Assembly: GCF_000227685.2 (NCBI RefSeq)
Contig: NZ_CP007029.1
Location: 3,012,501 to 3,076,500, forward strand
DNA length: 64,000 bases
Direction of reading: 5' to 3'
From: Thioalkalivibrio paradoxus ARh 1
GTDB lineage: Bacteria > Pseudomonadota > Gammaproteobacteria > Ectothiorhodospirales > Ectothiorhodospiraceae
Shown here one piece after another: positions 17,284 through 30,401 of the stretch (the first letter of the stretch is position 1; each line of letters begins with the position of its first letter). The position numbers were made by a program, and so were the translations under genes. Below the pieces are notes generated by a model. That model was not told the origin of the DNA. It worked only from the letters and a program-made list of their open reading frames with translations, and ran no database searches.

Positions 17284-18042
17284 GGGCCAGCGGACCTCAG
17301 CCACGGCGCGAAACGCGGGGCGCGCGAACAGGTACCCCTGGAACAGATCCACGCCGAGATCACGTAGCGCCTGATACTCGTCCGGCGTTTCGACCCCCTC
17401 GGCAATCACGTCGATTCCCAGCTCGCTGCAGACCTGCATGATGCCGCGCACGATCGCGCGCCGGCCAGGATCTCGGTCGATGCTGCGCACCAGAGCCATG
17501 TCGAGCTTGACCAGGTCGGTGCGCAGTTCCGCGAGCAGGTTCAAACCGGCATAACCGGCACCGAAATCGTCGATCGCAGTCTTGAAGCCCCGGGCTTGAT
17601 AATGCTCTACGATCGCGCGCAGGTGCTGCAGGTCATCCACCCGCTCACTTTCGGTGATCTCGAAGATGATGCTGTCGATCGGAAACCCGTACTCCTTTGC
17701 AGCCTCCAGCGTGGTACGGATACACAGTTCCGGTTGGTAGACGGCATTCGGCATGAAGTTGATGCTCACGCACCCGACGCCGAGCGCGGTCGCCTCTTCG
17801 ATCGCCCGCACGCGGCAGGCCTGATCGAACCGGTAGCGGTTGCCATCGTTGACGTGGGCAAAGATCGCGCCCGCGGGCTCGCCGGCTGCGCCCCGGACCA
17901 GCGCCTCCTGCGCAAAAACGGTACGGGTGGAGGGCCTGACGATGGGTTGGAATGCCATGGAGATCGGCACATCGAACTCGCCCGCATCCGCACAGCCATT
18001 GCAGCCCACGCGCCTGCCGCGAGTGTTTGATTCAGCATCCAT
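17281..18042 (-). CDS. EAL-domain cyclic-di-GMP phosphodiesterase
   Basis: 253 aa from the ATG at 18042 (an ATG at 18060 adds six residues). A short N-terminus with C-x2-C (RRVGCNGCADAG, about residues 11-22) leads directly into one EAL domain. Catalytic residues appear intact: QEALVRG, SINFMP, FEITESE, IDDFGAGYAGL, VKLDM, AEGVET, FQGYLFARP. There is no sensor domain, unlike the protein at 1784. The C-x2-C might bind metal or form a disulfide (inference). It likely hydrolyses cyclic-di-GMP to pGpG in the cytoplasm. Confidence 0.88.
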   Translation of the reverse strand: MDAESNTRGRRVGCNGCADAGEFDVPISMAFQPIVRPSTRTVFAQEALVRGAAGEPAGAIFAHVNDGNRYRFDQACRVRAIEEATALGVGCVSINFMPNAVYQPELCIRTTLEAAKEYGFPIDSIIFEITESERVDDLQHLRAIVEHYQARGFKTAIDDFGAGYAGLNLLAELRTDLVKLDMALVRSIDRDPGRRAIVRGIMQVCSELGIDVIAEGVETPDEYQALRDLGVDLFQGYLFARPAFRAVAEVRWP

Positions 18043-18369
18043 GATGCAACCCATCCCCAACGATCATGGCGATGCCCGCCACACCAAGAAATGGAAGCCG
18101 GCCGCGCATCGCCGTGATCGTTCCCGCTCCCCATCCTCTCCCGCAAGTTGGAGGGGACTTTCTGCGCGCGACTTCCAGGTTACTGTCATGCTTCGACGAC
18201 GCCCGCCGGCGACGCAGCATGCACAGGCGACAGGGATAACAGACCACGCCCGCCTGGGCAAGCTCGAGCACCCGCGGCCCGCGAGATCGTCGCCCCGCAG
18301 ATGGCGAAGAGAAGGCACTGCGCGGCGGATGTGGCCGAAGGCCCCGTCCGCCGCTCGGGTACCGGTCGC
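18043..18369. other. Intergenic region between EAL gene and clpB
   Basis: 327 bases without a supported gene. It holds the EAL gene promoter region, a small hairpin near 18134-18156 (CCTCTCC..GGAGGGG) and the strong hairpin at 18322-18354 behind clpB. Confidence 0.5.
18322..18354 (-). terminator. Nested hairpin behind clpB, single REP-like unit
   Basis: GCGGCGGA (18322-18329) pairs exactly with TCCGCCGC (18347-18354), enclosing GGCC-GAA-GGCC. The layout (outer GGCGGA/TCCGCC, inner GGCC stem) is that of one half of the 113-bp elements elsewhere in the window. It lies 16 bases past the clpB stop and may end that transcript. Confidence 0.55.
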
Positions 18370-20943
<2,574 letters not shown>

Positions 20944-20983
20944 GGACGGGTTCCCCTCGCGGAAAGCTTTGATCTGACACCTT

Positions 20984-21012
20984 AGGTGGGGGTATGCGCG
21001 CGATATTCAAGG
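20984..21012 (-). promoter_or_regulatory. clpB: Sigma-32 heat-shock promoter of clpB
   Basis: Minus strand: CCTTGAA (21012-21006), 14-base spacer, CCCCACCT (20991-20984), a very close match to CTTGAA-N13-15-CCCCATNT. It is about 40 bases before the clpB start. Confidence 0.75.
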
Positions 21013-21096
21013 GCGCGGGCGCTGCGCTGACTGGCCCCGGAAGGCCAGGGGCATCTGAATCGGCACCCCTCTCACGGCTTTTCTCGGGGGCGACGT

Positions 21097-21212
21097 GTAG
21101 GGTGGAAAAGCGCAGCGTCATCCACCGTGCGGCGTTCGGAGCGACCCTGCGCGCCCGCGGCAACTCCGGCGTGGGAATGGCGGATGACGGCCTTCGGCCT
21201 CTTCCGCCCTAC
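21097..21212. repeat. REP/BIME-like element, copy C
   Basis: 116 bp, ends GTAGGGTGG and CCGCCCTAC. Left hairpin with GCGCAGCG inner part, right hairpin with GGCC-TTC-GGCC inner stem: the same two half-types as in the other copies. It lies between pgeF and clpB, upstream of the clpB promoter. The rest of 20944-21319 has no gene. Confidence 0.8.
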
Positions 21213-21319
21213 CCCTATTTCATGGTCGCGGGTGGGTGCGCCTCCTGCGTCGGCACGACCCACGGCGCCCACCGATCCTTTCATGAGCCGCCGGGGGGCA
21301 TCCAGGCCAGACGCACCGA

Positions 21320-22063
21320 TCAGGAAACGCGCCAGATCAGCGTGGCCATGCGGCCGCAGACGCCGTCGCGGCGGTAGGAAAAAAAGGTGTCGGACTCAGC
21401 GAAGGTACAACGCCCGCCACCGTGGATCTCGCGGATGCCGGCGTGCCGCAGCCGCCGGCGCGCCAGCCGATAGAGGTCCGCGAACCAGCGATCGCCGGTT
21501 CCAGGCCGGAATGCGGCCTCTGCGGCGGGATCGCCGGCCAGAAACGCTGCGCGCACCTCGGGCCCCACTTCGAAGTTCTCCGGGCCGATCGCAGGTCCGA
21601 GCCAGGCGGTCACATCGCCTGGCGAACGAGCCATCGCCTGCAGCGTGGCTTCCAGCACGCCTGCGGCCAGTCCGCGCCAGCCCGCGTGCGCAGCCGCGAC
21701 CGTACCCCCGTCCCGACTTGCGAGCAGCACCGGCAGACAGTCGGCCGTCTGCACACCGCAGACCTGTCCGGGGCGCCGGGCGACCACCGCATCCGCGTCG
21801 GTTTCCGAATCGCGCAGCTCGCCCGCGTCGGCCACCGCCGCGCCGTGCACCTGCCGGGGCCAGGCCGGGGGCACCGGCAACTCGAGTGCAGCGGCGAGCA
21901 GGCGCCGGTTGGCTGCGACCGCCGCCTCGGCATCCCCGGTATGCCGGGCGAGGTTCAGTGTGCTCCAACGGCCGGTGCTGACACCGCCGGCGCGGGTCGT
22001 CTGCACCGCGCGCAGGTTCGGCGGCAACGGCCAGTCGGGGACGATCAGCGGAATCGCGGCCAT
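21320..22063 (-). CDS. pgeF: Laccase-domain purine nucleoside phosphorylase / PgeF
   Basis: 247 aa, multi-copper polyphenol oxidase/YfiH family (PF02578). Metal-site residues are visible: QVHGA (about 75), VQTADCLPVLLA (about 106-117) and AAHAGWRG (about 123-130), the family's HxH/C/H set. Family members are reported to edit peptidoglycan precursors or phosphorolyse purine nucleosides. The ATG at 22063 was chosen because it matches family length and has GGGGG nine bases ahead. It follows rluD after 65 bases in the conserved rluD-pgeF-clpB order. Confidence 0.9.
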   Translation of the reverse strand: MAAIPLIVPDWPLPPNLRAVQTTRAGGVSTGRWSTLNLARHTGDAEAAVAANRRLLAAALELPVPPAWPRQVHGAAVADAGELRDSETDADAVVARRPGQVCGVQTADCLPVLLASRDGGTVAAAHAGWRGLAAGVLEATLQAMARSPGDVTAWLGPAIGPENFEVGPEVRAAFLAGDPAAEAAFRPGTGDRWFADLYRLARRRLRHAGIREIHGGGRCTFAESDTFFSYRRDGVCGRMATLIWRVS

Positions 22064-22128
22064 GGCACCCCCGAAGAATCCCGCGCCCGGCGAACCCAGT
22101 CCGTATCCGCCGCCGCGATCACGTGCAT

Positions 22129-23136
22129 CTACGCTCCCCCGGCCCGGGTCGCGTCGGCTACGAGCGCATCGAGCAGCGCCTGGAAGTCGGCGGGCAGCGG
22201 CGCCTCGAAACGGCACTCGGCACCGGTGTCCGGATGCCTTAACCCGAGCACCGCGGCATGCAGCGCCTGACGCTGGAATGCCGCCAGCGCCTGGGCGGCG
22301 GCCGGCTCCATGTCGCGTACCGGGCGCGGCCGCCCGCCGTAGACCGGGTCGCCGACCACGGGGTGCCCGATCTGCGCCATGTGGACCCGGATCTGGTGGG
22401 TGCGGCCGGTGTCCAGCCGCACTTCGACCAGGGTATGCGCGCGCAGCCGGCGCCGCACCCGATAATGGGTGACCGCGGGCTTGCCGCCCGCGACCACCGC
22501 CATCCGCTTGCGGTCCACCGGATGTCGCCCGATCGGCGCTTCCAGGGTTCCTCCGGAGATCAGCACGCCCTGCACCAATGCCAGGTATTCGCGGTGCACG
22601 CTCCGTTCCTGCAGCTGCCGGACCAGCGCGGTCTGGGCGGCCGGCGTGCGGGCGACGACCAGCAGCCCGGTGGTGTCCTTGTCCAGCCGGTGCACGATTC
22701 CCGCGCGTGGCAGCGCCGACAGTTCCGGAGCGTGATGCAGCAGCGCATTGACCAACGTCCCCTCCCGGTGCCCCGCAGCAGGGTGCACCACGAGCCCGGC
22801 AGGCTTGTTGATCACGACGATCGCGGCGTCTTCATGCACCACTTCGAGTGCGATCGCCTCGGGCTGCGCAGCCGAGGCCGGGGCATCGGGAATCCGCAGC
22901 CGCACCCGTTCGCCCCCGCGCACCGCGTCCCGCGGACGGGGCTGGCTGCCGTCGACGGTCAGCGCGCCCTGCTTCAGCCATTGGGTAAGCTGGCTGCGCG
23001 AGTAGCCGTCGAAGACCCGGGCCAGTGCCGCGTCCAGGCGCATCCCCGCCAGCTCAGCGGGGATTTCCTGCTGCAGCTCTCGGGCGCGCACAGCGGCGCG
23101 TGGCGAAGGCACGTTGTTGTAGAATCCGACTGTCAT
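22129..23136 (-). CDS. rluD: 23S rRNA pseudouridine synthase RluD
   Basis: 335 aa. N-terminal S4 RNA-binding domain (about 22-85), then the RluA-type catalytic domain with VHRLDKDTTG (catalytic Asp about 148), GGKPAVTHYRV, LDTGRTHQIRVHM and HPVVGDPVYGG. It makes pseudouridines in helix 69 of 23S rRNA. The start at 23136 overlaps the divergent bamD region: its ATG and a bamD in-frame ATG share bases. Neighbour pgeF follows. Confidence 0.93.
   Translation of the reverse strand: MTVGFYNNVPSPRAAVRARELQQEIPAELAGMRLDAALARVFDGYSRSQLTQWLKQGALTVDGSQPRPRDAVRGGERVRLRIPDAPASAAQPEAIALEVVHEDAAIVVINKPAGLVVHPAAGHREGTLVNALLHHAPELSALPRAGIVHRLDKDTTGLLVVARTPAAQTALVRQLQERSVHREYLALVQGVLISGGTLEAPIGRHPVDRKRMAVVAGGKPAVTHYRVRRRLRAHTLVEVRLDTGRTHQIRVHMAQIGHPVVGDPVYGGRPRPVRDMEPAAAQALAAFQRQALHAAVLGLRHPDTGAECRFEAPLPADFQALLDALVADATRAGGA
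23120..23125 (+). promoter_or_regulatory. Candidate -10 of bamD inside the rluD start region
   Basis: TAGAAT, preceded by TTG, lies 34 bases before the GTG at 23159 and only nine bases before the in-frame ATG at 23135. No good -35 is seen. If real, transcription would begin near 23132, inside rluD codons 1-2 on the opposite strand. Confidence 0.3.
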
Positions 23137-23158
23137 GTACTGGAATCGAGGCTCCGCC

Positions 23159-23989
23159 GTGTCACTGGCCCGTTCGTTGATCGCGCTGATCGCCATCATA
23201 ACCCTCTCCGGCTGCGCGGCCTGGCAACAGGATCCGACCCGCAACTGGTCCGCAAGCCAGCTCTACGGCGAGGCGAAGGCGGCGCTGGACAGCGGCGATT
23301 ACCAGCAGGCGGTCGAGTACTACGAGTTGCTCGAAGCCCGATTCCCCTTCGGCCGCTACGCCCAGCAGGCCCAGATCGAGATCCCGTACGCATACTACAA
23401 GGCTGCGGAACCCGAAGCCGCGCTGGCCGCGGTCGACCGTTTCGTTCAGCTGAATCCGCGCCATCCCCACGTCGACTATGCGTACTATCTGCGCGGCCTG
23501 ATCAACTTCAACCGCGATCAGGGCTTCCTGTCGCGCATCTTTCCGATGGATCCCGCCGAGATGGACGTGAAACCGCTGGATCAGGCGTTCCAGGATTTCG
23601 GCCGATTGCTGCGCGAGTTCCCGGACAGCCGCTACGCCGAGGACGCCCACCAGCGCATGATCTTCATCCGCAACACCCTCGCCAACCACGAGATCCGCGT
23701 GGCGCAGTTCTACATGGAACGCCGCGCCTGGGTCGCCGCGGAGCAACGCGCCCGCTACGTCGTGGAACACTACCAGGGCGCCGAGGCGATGCCGCTGGCG
23801 CTGGCGATCCTGATCCAGAGTTACCGCGCGCTGGATCTCGATGACCACGCGGACAACACGATGGCCGTGCTGGAATTGAACTTCCCGGACCAGGCCGCCG
23901 CAGTGCGAGCCGGGCGGACGGTGACCCTCGACGGCGACACCGGCGGCGTGCGTCGCTGGCTCGAACGCCTGCCCTTCTTTGCGAACTGA
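23159..23989 (+). CDS. bamD: Outer-membrane assembly lipoprotein BamD
   Basis: 276 aa. Lipoprotein signal peptide ALIAIITLSGC (lipobox LSGC), then TPR repeats: LYGEAKAALDSGDYQQAVEY, YYELLEARFPFGRYAQQAQ and the conserved HPHVDYAYYLRGL and FPDSRYAEDAHQRM. BamD is the essential lipoprotein of the BAM complex that folds outer-membrane proteins such as the receptor at 4536. The GTG at 23159 has GAGG seven bases ahead and gives a normal signal peptide; an ATG at 23135 (eight extra residues) is the alternative. Divergent from rluD. Confidence 0.93.
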   Translation: MSLARSLIALIAIITLSGCAAWQQDPTRNWSASQLYGEAKAALDSGDYQQAVEYYELLEARFPFGRYAQQAQIEIPYAYYKAAEPEAALAAVDRFVQLNPRHPHVDYAYYLRGLINFNRDQGFLSRIFPMDPAEMDVKPLDQAFQDFGRLLREFPDSRYAEDAHQRMIFIRNTLANHEIRVAQFYMERRAWVAAEQRARYVVEHYQGAEAMPLALAILIQSYRALDLDDHADNTMAVLELNFPDQAAAVRAGRTVTLDGDTGGVRRWLERLPFFAN

Positions 23990-24037
23990 GACCGGATCCC
24001 GCCGCATCGTGCCGGCGGCGGCCCCAACGAGGCGATG

Positions 24038-26136
<2,099 letters not shown>

Positions 26137-26148
26137 CGGGGTCGGGCG

Positions 26149-27018
26149 CTAGCCGAGGGCGCGGGCCATCGCGCTACCGAGCTCGGCCGGGCTCGCGGCA
26201 ATCTCGACCCCGGCGTCGCGCAGCGCCTCGATCTTCTGCGCGGCCGTACCCTTGCCGCCCGCGATGATCGCCCCGGCATGGCCCATGCGCCGGCCCGGCG
26301 GCGCGGTCGCGCCGGCGACGTAGGCGGCCACCGGCTTGCCGAACGCCTCGGCGATATACTTCGCGGCGCGCTCTTCGGCATCGCCGCCGATCTCGCCGAC
26401 CAGCAGCACGCCGTCGGTTTCCGGATCCGCGGCGAAGAGTTCCAGGCAATCGACGAAGTCCATCCCCTGAATCGGGTCGCCGCCGATGCCGATGCAGGTG
26501 CTCTGCCCCAGACCCAGGTCGGTCGTCTGCTTCACCGCTTCGTAGGTCAGCGTTCCGGAGCGCGACACGATGCCGACGCGCCCACGCCGGTGGATGTAGC
26601 CGGGCATGATGCCGATCTTGCAGGCGTCGGGGGTGATGATGCCCGGGCAGTTCGGCCCGATCAGGCGTGCCGTGGTCTGGCCGAGGTATTGCTTCACCCG
26701 AATCATGTCCTGCACCGGAATCCCCTCGGTGATGCAGACCACCACCTCGATCCCGGCATCGGCGGCCTCGCAGATCGCGTCGGCGGCAAACGCCGCCGGG
26801 ACATAGATCATGCTCGCCTGGGCTCCGGCTTCCTGTACCGCCTCGGCCACGGTGTCGAACACGGGCAGATCCAGGTGCCGCTGGCCGCCCTTGCCCGGGG
26901 TCACGCCTCCGACCAGCCGGGTGCCGTAGGCCAGCGCCTGCTCGGAATGGAAGGTTCCCTGCTTGCCAGTGAAACCCTGGCAGATGACGCGCGTTTCGCG
27001 GTCGACCAGAATGCTCAT
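26149..27018 (-). CDS. sucD: Succinyl-CoA ligase alpha subunit
   Basis: 289 aa. N-terminal CoA-binding Rossmann domain ([25 protein letters not shown]), [11 protein letters not shown], and [14 protein letters not shown] with the active-site histidine that is phosphorylated (about 247). It interconverts succinyl-CoA and succinate with nucleotide formation. The start overlaps the sucC stop as ATGA. Paralogous malate-CoA ligases share this fold, and the absence of sucAB nearby leaves that alternative open. Confidence 0.92.
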   Translation of the reverse strand: MSILVDRETRVICQGFTGKQGTFHSEQALAYGTRLVGGVTPGKGGQRHLDLPVFDTVAEAVQEAGAQASMIYVPAAFAADAICEAADAGIEVVVCITEGIPVQDMIRVKQYLGQTTARLIGPNCPGIITPDACKIGIMPGYIHRRGRVGIVSRSGTLTYEAVKQTTDLGLGQSTCIGIGGDPIQGMDFVDCLELFAADPETDGVLLVGEIGGDAEERAAKYIAEAFGKPVAAYVAGATAPPGRRMGHAGAIIAGGKGTAAQKIEALRDAGVEIAASPAELGSAMARALG

Positions 27019-28175
27019 GCCGCCGCCTCCACCGCAGCCCGCGCCGCCTGATCCAGGTCGGCGGCGGCGACGATGTCCAGTTCGCTCGCGGCCAGTGCCG
27101 CGCGGCCCGCTTCGGCGTTCGTGCCCTCCAGTCGGACAACGACCGGCACCTGCACCTGCACCTCGCGAATCGCGGCGATGATGCCCTCGGCGATCAGGTC
27201 GCAGCGCACGATGCCCCCGAAGATGTTCACCAGCACCGCGCGCACGGAGGGATCGGACAGGATCAGTTTGAACGCCGCGGCGACGCGCTCGACCGTGGTG
27301 CCGCCCCCAACGTCGAGGAAATTCGCGGGTTGACCGCCATGGTGCTGGATCAGGTCCATCGTCGCCATCGCCAGCCCCGCGCCGTTCACCATGCAGCCGA
27401 TGCTGCCATCGAGGCGGATGTAGTTCAGGTCATGCTCGTGCGCGCGTTCCTCGGCCTCGTGACGCTGGCGCGCGTCGCGCAGCCCGAAGATCTCGCGCTG
27501 GCGGTAGGCGGCCGAGTCGTCGATGACCAGTTTCGCATCCAGCGCGAGCAGCCGGTCGTCCGACGTCAGCACCAGCGGGTTGATCTCCAGCAACTGCGCA
27601 TCGGAAGACTCGAACAACCGGTAGGCATCGGCGACCAGCCGCGCCGCGGCACGCGCGGGATCGCCGCGCAGCCCGAGCACCTGCGCCACGCGCCGTCCGT
27701 GAAACGGCATCACCCCGGTGGCCGGATGGATCGGCAACGTGACCACCGCAGCGGGCCGGTCCCGGGCCAGTTCTTCGATGTCCATGCCGCCCTCGGCCGA
27801 GATCACCATCACCACCGAAGCCCGGGCCCGGTCGACCAGCATCCCGAAATAGAACTCGCGCGCGATCGCCGCCGCCGGCTCCATCAGCACCTGGTCGATC
27901 GGGAATCCCTCCGGGCCGCCCTGCCCGGTGACCAGCCGCGCCCCGAGCAGACGCGCGACCGCGGCCTCGGCCTCGGCCGCATCGCTGGCCCGGACCACGC
28001 CGCCGGCCTTGCCGCGGCCGCCGCTGTGCACCTGCGCCTTGATCCACACGGTGTCCGTGCCGAGACGCGCCCATGCCCCGGCGGTATCGTCGACCCCGGT
28101 GATCAGTTCGCCCGGCGGCACCGGAATGCCGGCGGAACGGAACAGTGCCTTCGCCTGGAATTCGTGGAGGTTCAT
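27015..28175 (-). CDS. sucC: Succinyl-CoA ligase beta subunit
   Basis: 386 aa. ATP-grasp domain at the N-terminus ([35 protein letters not shown]) and the ligase CoA domain with [26 protein letters not shown] and [10 protein letters not shown]. Pairs with SucD. The start at 28175 is set by the MNLHEFQAK family N-terminus with GTGGAGG ahead; the frame continues upstream without homologous sequence. First gene of sucC-sucD-nadE-PII. Confidence 0.94.
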   Translation of the reverse strand: MNLHEFQAKALFRSAGIPVPPGELITGVDDTAGAWARLGTDTVWIKAQVHSGGRGKAGGVVRASDAAEAEAAVARLLGARLVTGQGGPEGFPIDQVLMEPAAAIAREFYFGMLVDRARASVVMVISAEGGMDIEELARDRPAAVVTLPIHPATGVMPFHGRRVAQVLGLRGDPARAAARLVADAYRLFESSDAQLLEINPLVLTSDDRLLALDAKLVIDDSAAYRQREIFGLRDARQRHEAEERAHEHDLNYIRLDGSIGCMVNGAGLAMATMDLIQHHGGQPANFLDVGGGTTVERVAAAFKLILSDPSVRAVLVNIFGGIVRCDLIAEGIIAAIREVQVQVPVVVRLEGTNAEAGRAALAASELDIVAAADLDQAARAAVEAAA

Positions 28176-28263
28176 GCGCAAGGAGCATACCCAGCCGACA
28201 CCGCAGCGACAACTGACCTTTCGCCTGGCGCGGCGGGCCATCCGCGTTTCGGACGCGGGTCGG

Positions 28264-28272
28264 TGCTAGAAT
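28264..28272 (+). promoter_or_regulatory. Extended -10 directly before the PP0621-like gene
   Basis: TGCTAGAAT is a good extended -10 (TGnTATAAT type) ending eight bases before the ATG at 28281. Transcription would start at or within two bases of the start codon, making a leaderless mRNA. No clear -35 is visible. Confidence 0.4.
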
Positions 28273-28280
28273 CGGACGAC

Positions 28281-28526
28281 ATGAGAATCCTGTTCCTGAT
28301 TGCGGCCATCGTCGGCGTATTCCTAATCGTGCGGATCCTGTTGCGAAGCCCCGCAAACAAGCAGGGTCCGGAGGCCACCGGGCGTATCAAGCAGCAGGGT
28401 TCGATGGTGCGCTGTGCGCATTGCGGGGTGCACGTCCCCCATCTCAATGCGTACCGGGCGGGCGAGCGCGTGTACTGCTCCCGCGATCATGCGCTGGAGG
28501 ACGCCCGCAGCCGCGACGACGGCTGA
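28281..28526 (+). CDS. PP0621-like small membrane zinc-finger protein
   Basis: 81 aa. One N-terminal membrane helix (ILFLIAAIVGVFLIVRILL, residues 3-21), a hydrophilic linker, then MVRCAHCGVHVPHLNAY..GERVYCSRDH, a C-x2-C...H...C...H treble-clef-like metal site. Proteins of this type lie beside pilS/pilR in gammaproteobacteria; function unknown. The pilS frame begins within or just after its end, so the two are probably co-transcribed. Confidence 0.8.
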   Translation: MRILFLIAAIVGVFLIVRILLRSPANKQGPEATGRIKQQGSMVRCAHCGVHVPHLNAYRAGERVYCSRDHALEDARSRDDG

Positions 28527-30171
28527 TTCCCCGTTGAACACCCCGGTCGACACCCCGCACTCGCTCTGGCTGATCTCGCTTTACCGGCTCTTCGTCGCCG
28601 CCTTCCTGTTGTGGCTGGGCACGATCGCCCCCGGCGATCCGGGATTCGTGCCGGCATCGACGGCGGGGTTTCTGTTCGTTGCCGCCGGTTACCTGGTATT
28701 CGCGATGGTGCTCGCAGTGCTGGCCCGCGAATCCAGGCAGGCACCCGCCGCGCTGCTGGACTACCAGATCATCGGCGGCGCGCTGGGCGACATTCTCGCG
28801 ATCAGCCTGATCCTGCTGACCGCCGGAGGGGTCGAGACCGGGTTGGGGCTGTTGCTGATTCCGGCGGTCGCAGCCACCGCGGCCATGACCAGCGGCCGGA
28901 TCAGCCTGTTCGTCGCTGCGCTGGCCACATTGATGCTGCTGACCACCGAGCTGGTGATTGGGCCAAAGCTCGCGTATGCGTTCACGCCCGCCCCGACTCA
29001 AACGGGTCTGCTGGGGGCCACGCTGTTCGCCGCAGTGATCGTGGCCTGGCGCCTGGCGCGCAGGGCCGGCATCAGCGAGGAACAGCTGGCCCGGCAGGAG
29101 GAGGATCTCGCCAACCTGGCCGAGTTGAATGCCCAGATCATCGCACGCATGGGTGCCGGGGTGATCGCAGTCGACCGCAACGGCCGGATCCGGAGCATCA
29201 ACGAGGCGGCACGCCGCCTGCTTCCCCCGCGTGCCGGACGCACGCTCCAGGAACTCTCGCCACGCCTCGCCGAAGCGTTGCGCGGCTGGCAGCGTGAACC
29301 GAGGCTGCCGTCGTCGGTCCAGTTCCCGGGCGATGCCGAGCAGACCGAACTGGCCGTGCGGCTGGCACCCCTCGGATTCGCCGGCGAACAGGGAACCCTG
29401 CTGATCCTTGAGGACGCGACCGAGATCAAGCGCAAGGTGCATGCGAGCAAGCTGCAGTCGCTGGGGCGGCTGACTGCCAGCATCGCCCACGAGATCCGCA
29501 ATCCGCTGGGCGCGATCAGCCACAGCGCGCAGCTGCTGGCCGAGTCTCCACAACTCACTCCCGGGGATCAACGCCTGCTCGAGATCATTCAGAATCAGAG
29601 CGCGCGGGTCGACCAGGTGATCCGGAACGTGCTCAGTCTCTCGCGCGGACGGCCTGCGGAACGCAGCAGACTGGTACTGCTCGAGCGTCTGGAACGCTTC
29701 GCCGACGAGTTCTGCACGGCACTGCAAATGCGCCGCGATGCACTGCACATCCGGGTGACCCCGCCCGACTCCGAGGTGCTGTTCGACCCGCTGCAGCTGA
29801 ACCAGGTGCTTTGGAACCTGTGCAACAACGCGCGGGTGCACGGCGGACACGACCACCCTGCCCAGGGGCCGATCGTGCTGCGCGGGGGTGCCGGCCAGAT
29901 CGGTCGGGCCACAATCCTCGACGTGATCGACGCCGGGCCGGGCATTTCCCCGGAGCAACAGGAGGGGCTGTTCGAGCCATTCCATTCCAACGCCCCGGGG
30001 GGTACCGGGCTTGGCCTGTACATCTCGCGGCTACTGTGCGAGAACAACGGGGCCGCGCTGGAATACGTGCAGCAACCCCAGGGAGGCTGCTTCCGCATCC
30101 TGTTCGCGCCCGTGGACGAGGTATCGTCCCCAGTGGAGCAGGCGCCGCCAGGTCTCGGTGACTCGAAATGA
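28489..30171 (+). CDS. pilS: PilS-type sensor histidine kinase
   Basis: 560 aa from the ATG at 28489; a TTG at 28534 (545 aa), just past the previous stop, is also possible. Six membrane helices (about 25-190), a PAS domain (about 215-310, GAGVIAVDRNGRIRSINEAA), HisKA with phosphorylated His in ASIAHEIRNPLGAI, and HATPase_c with NLCNNARVHGG, DAGPGI and GGTGLGLYI. Its partner is PilR downstream. In Pseudomonas PilS senses inner-membrane pilin and controls pilA; no pilin gene is in the window, so the target is inferred. Confidence 0.9.
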   Translation: MRWRTPAAATTADSPLNTPVDTPHSLWLISLYRLFVAAFLLWLGTIAPGDPGFVPASTAGFLFVAAGYLVFAMVLAVLARESRQAPAALLDYQIIGGALGDILAISLILLTAGGVETGLGLLLIPAVAATAAMTSGRISLFVAALATLMLLTTELVIGPKLAYAFTPAPTQTGLLGATLFAAVIVAWRLARRAGISEEQLARQEEDLANLAELNAQIIARMGAGVIAVDRNGRIRSINEAARRLLPPRAGRTLQELSPRLAEALRGWQREPRLPSSVQFPGDAEQTELAVRLAPLGFAGEQGTLLILEDATEIKRKVHASKLQSLGRLTASIAHEIRNPLGAISHSAQLLAESPQLTPGDQRLLEIIQNQSARVDQVIRNVLSLSRGRPAERSRLVLLERLERFADEFCTALQMRRDALHIRVTPPDSEVLFDPLQLNQVLWNLCNNARVHGGHDHPAQGPIVLRGGAGQIGRATILDVIDAGPGISPEQQEGLFEPFHSNAPGGTGLGLYISRLLCENNGAALEYVQQPQGGCFRILFAPVDEVSSPVEQAPPGLGDSK

Positions 30172-30401
30172 CCGGCCTGGATGCCTATCCTTTGCGGGAG
30201 ACTCCGCAACAGACGACTTTGGCAGCTGTTGCCCGGTTCCGGCCCGGTCGGCCCGCACAGGTCGGGCTCTCACGCTGGGGACCCGGCCGGCTGCGGGGTT
30301 CTCTGGTGCCGGTTCCGGGCTCGCCTGCCCGGGCGAAGCTGGCGCCCGACGCCGTCGACCCGTTGATACCGAGCAGGCCCGTGCCCAAGGACGCCCGATG
30401 A
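30168..30401 (+). CDS. Possible 77-aa ORF bridging pilS and pilR
   Basis: The frame starts in the pilS stop (ATGA, 30168) and ends in the pilR start (ATGA, 30398), the coupling pattern of real operon genes at both ends. The product is Pro/Arg-rich (many PGRP-like turns), has no recognised domain, cysteine or membrane segment, and no strong ribosome site. The composition also fits non-coding GC-rich DNA. It fills a 226-base gap that in relatives is usually short. Treated as a candidate only. Confidence 0.3.
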   Translation: MTGLDAYPLRETPQQTTLAAVARFRPGRPAQVGLSRWGPGRLRGSLVPVPGSPARAKLAPDAVDPLIPSRPVPKDAR

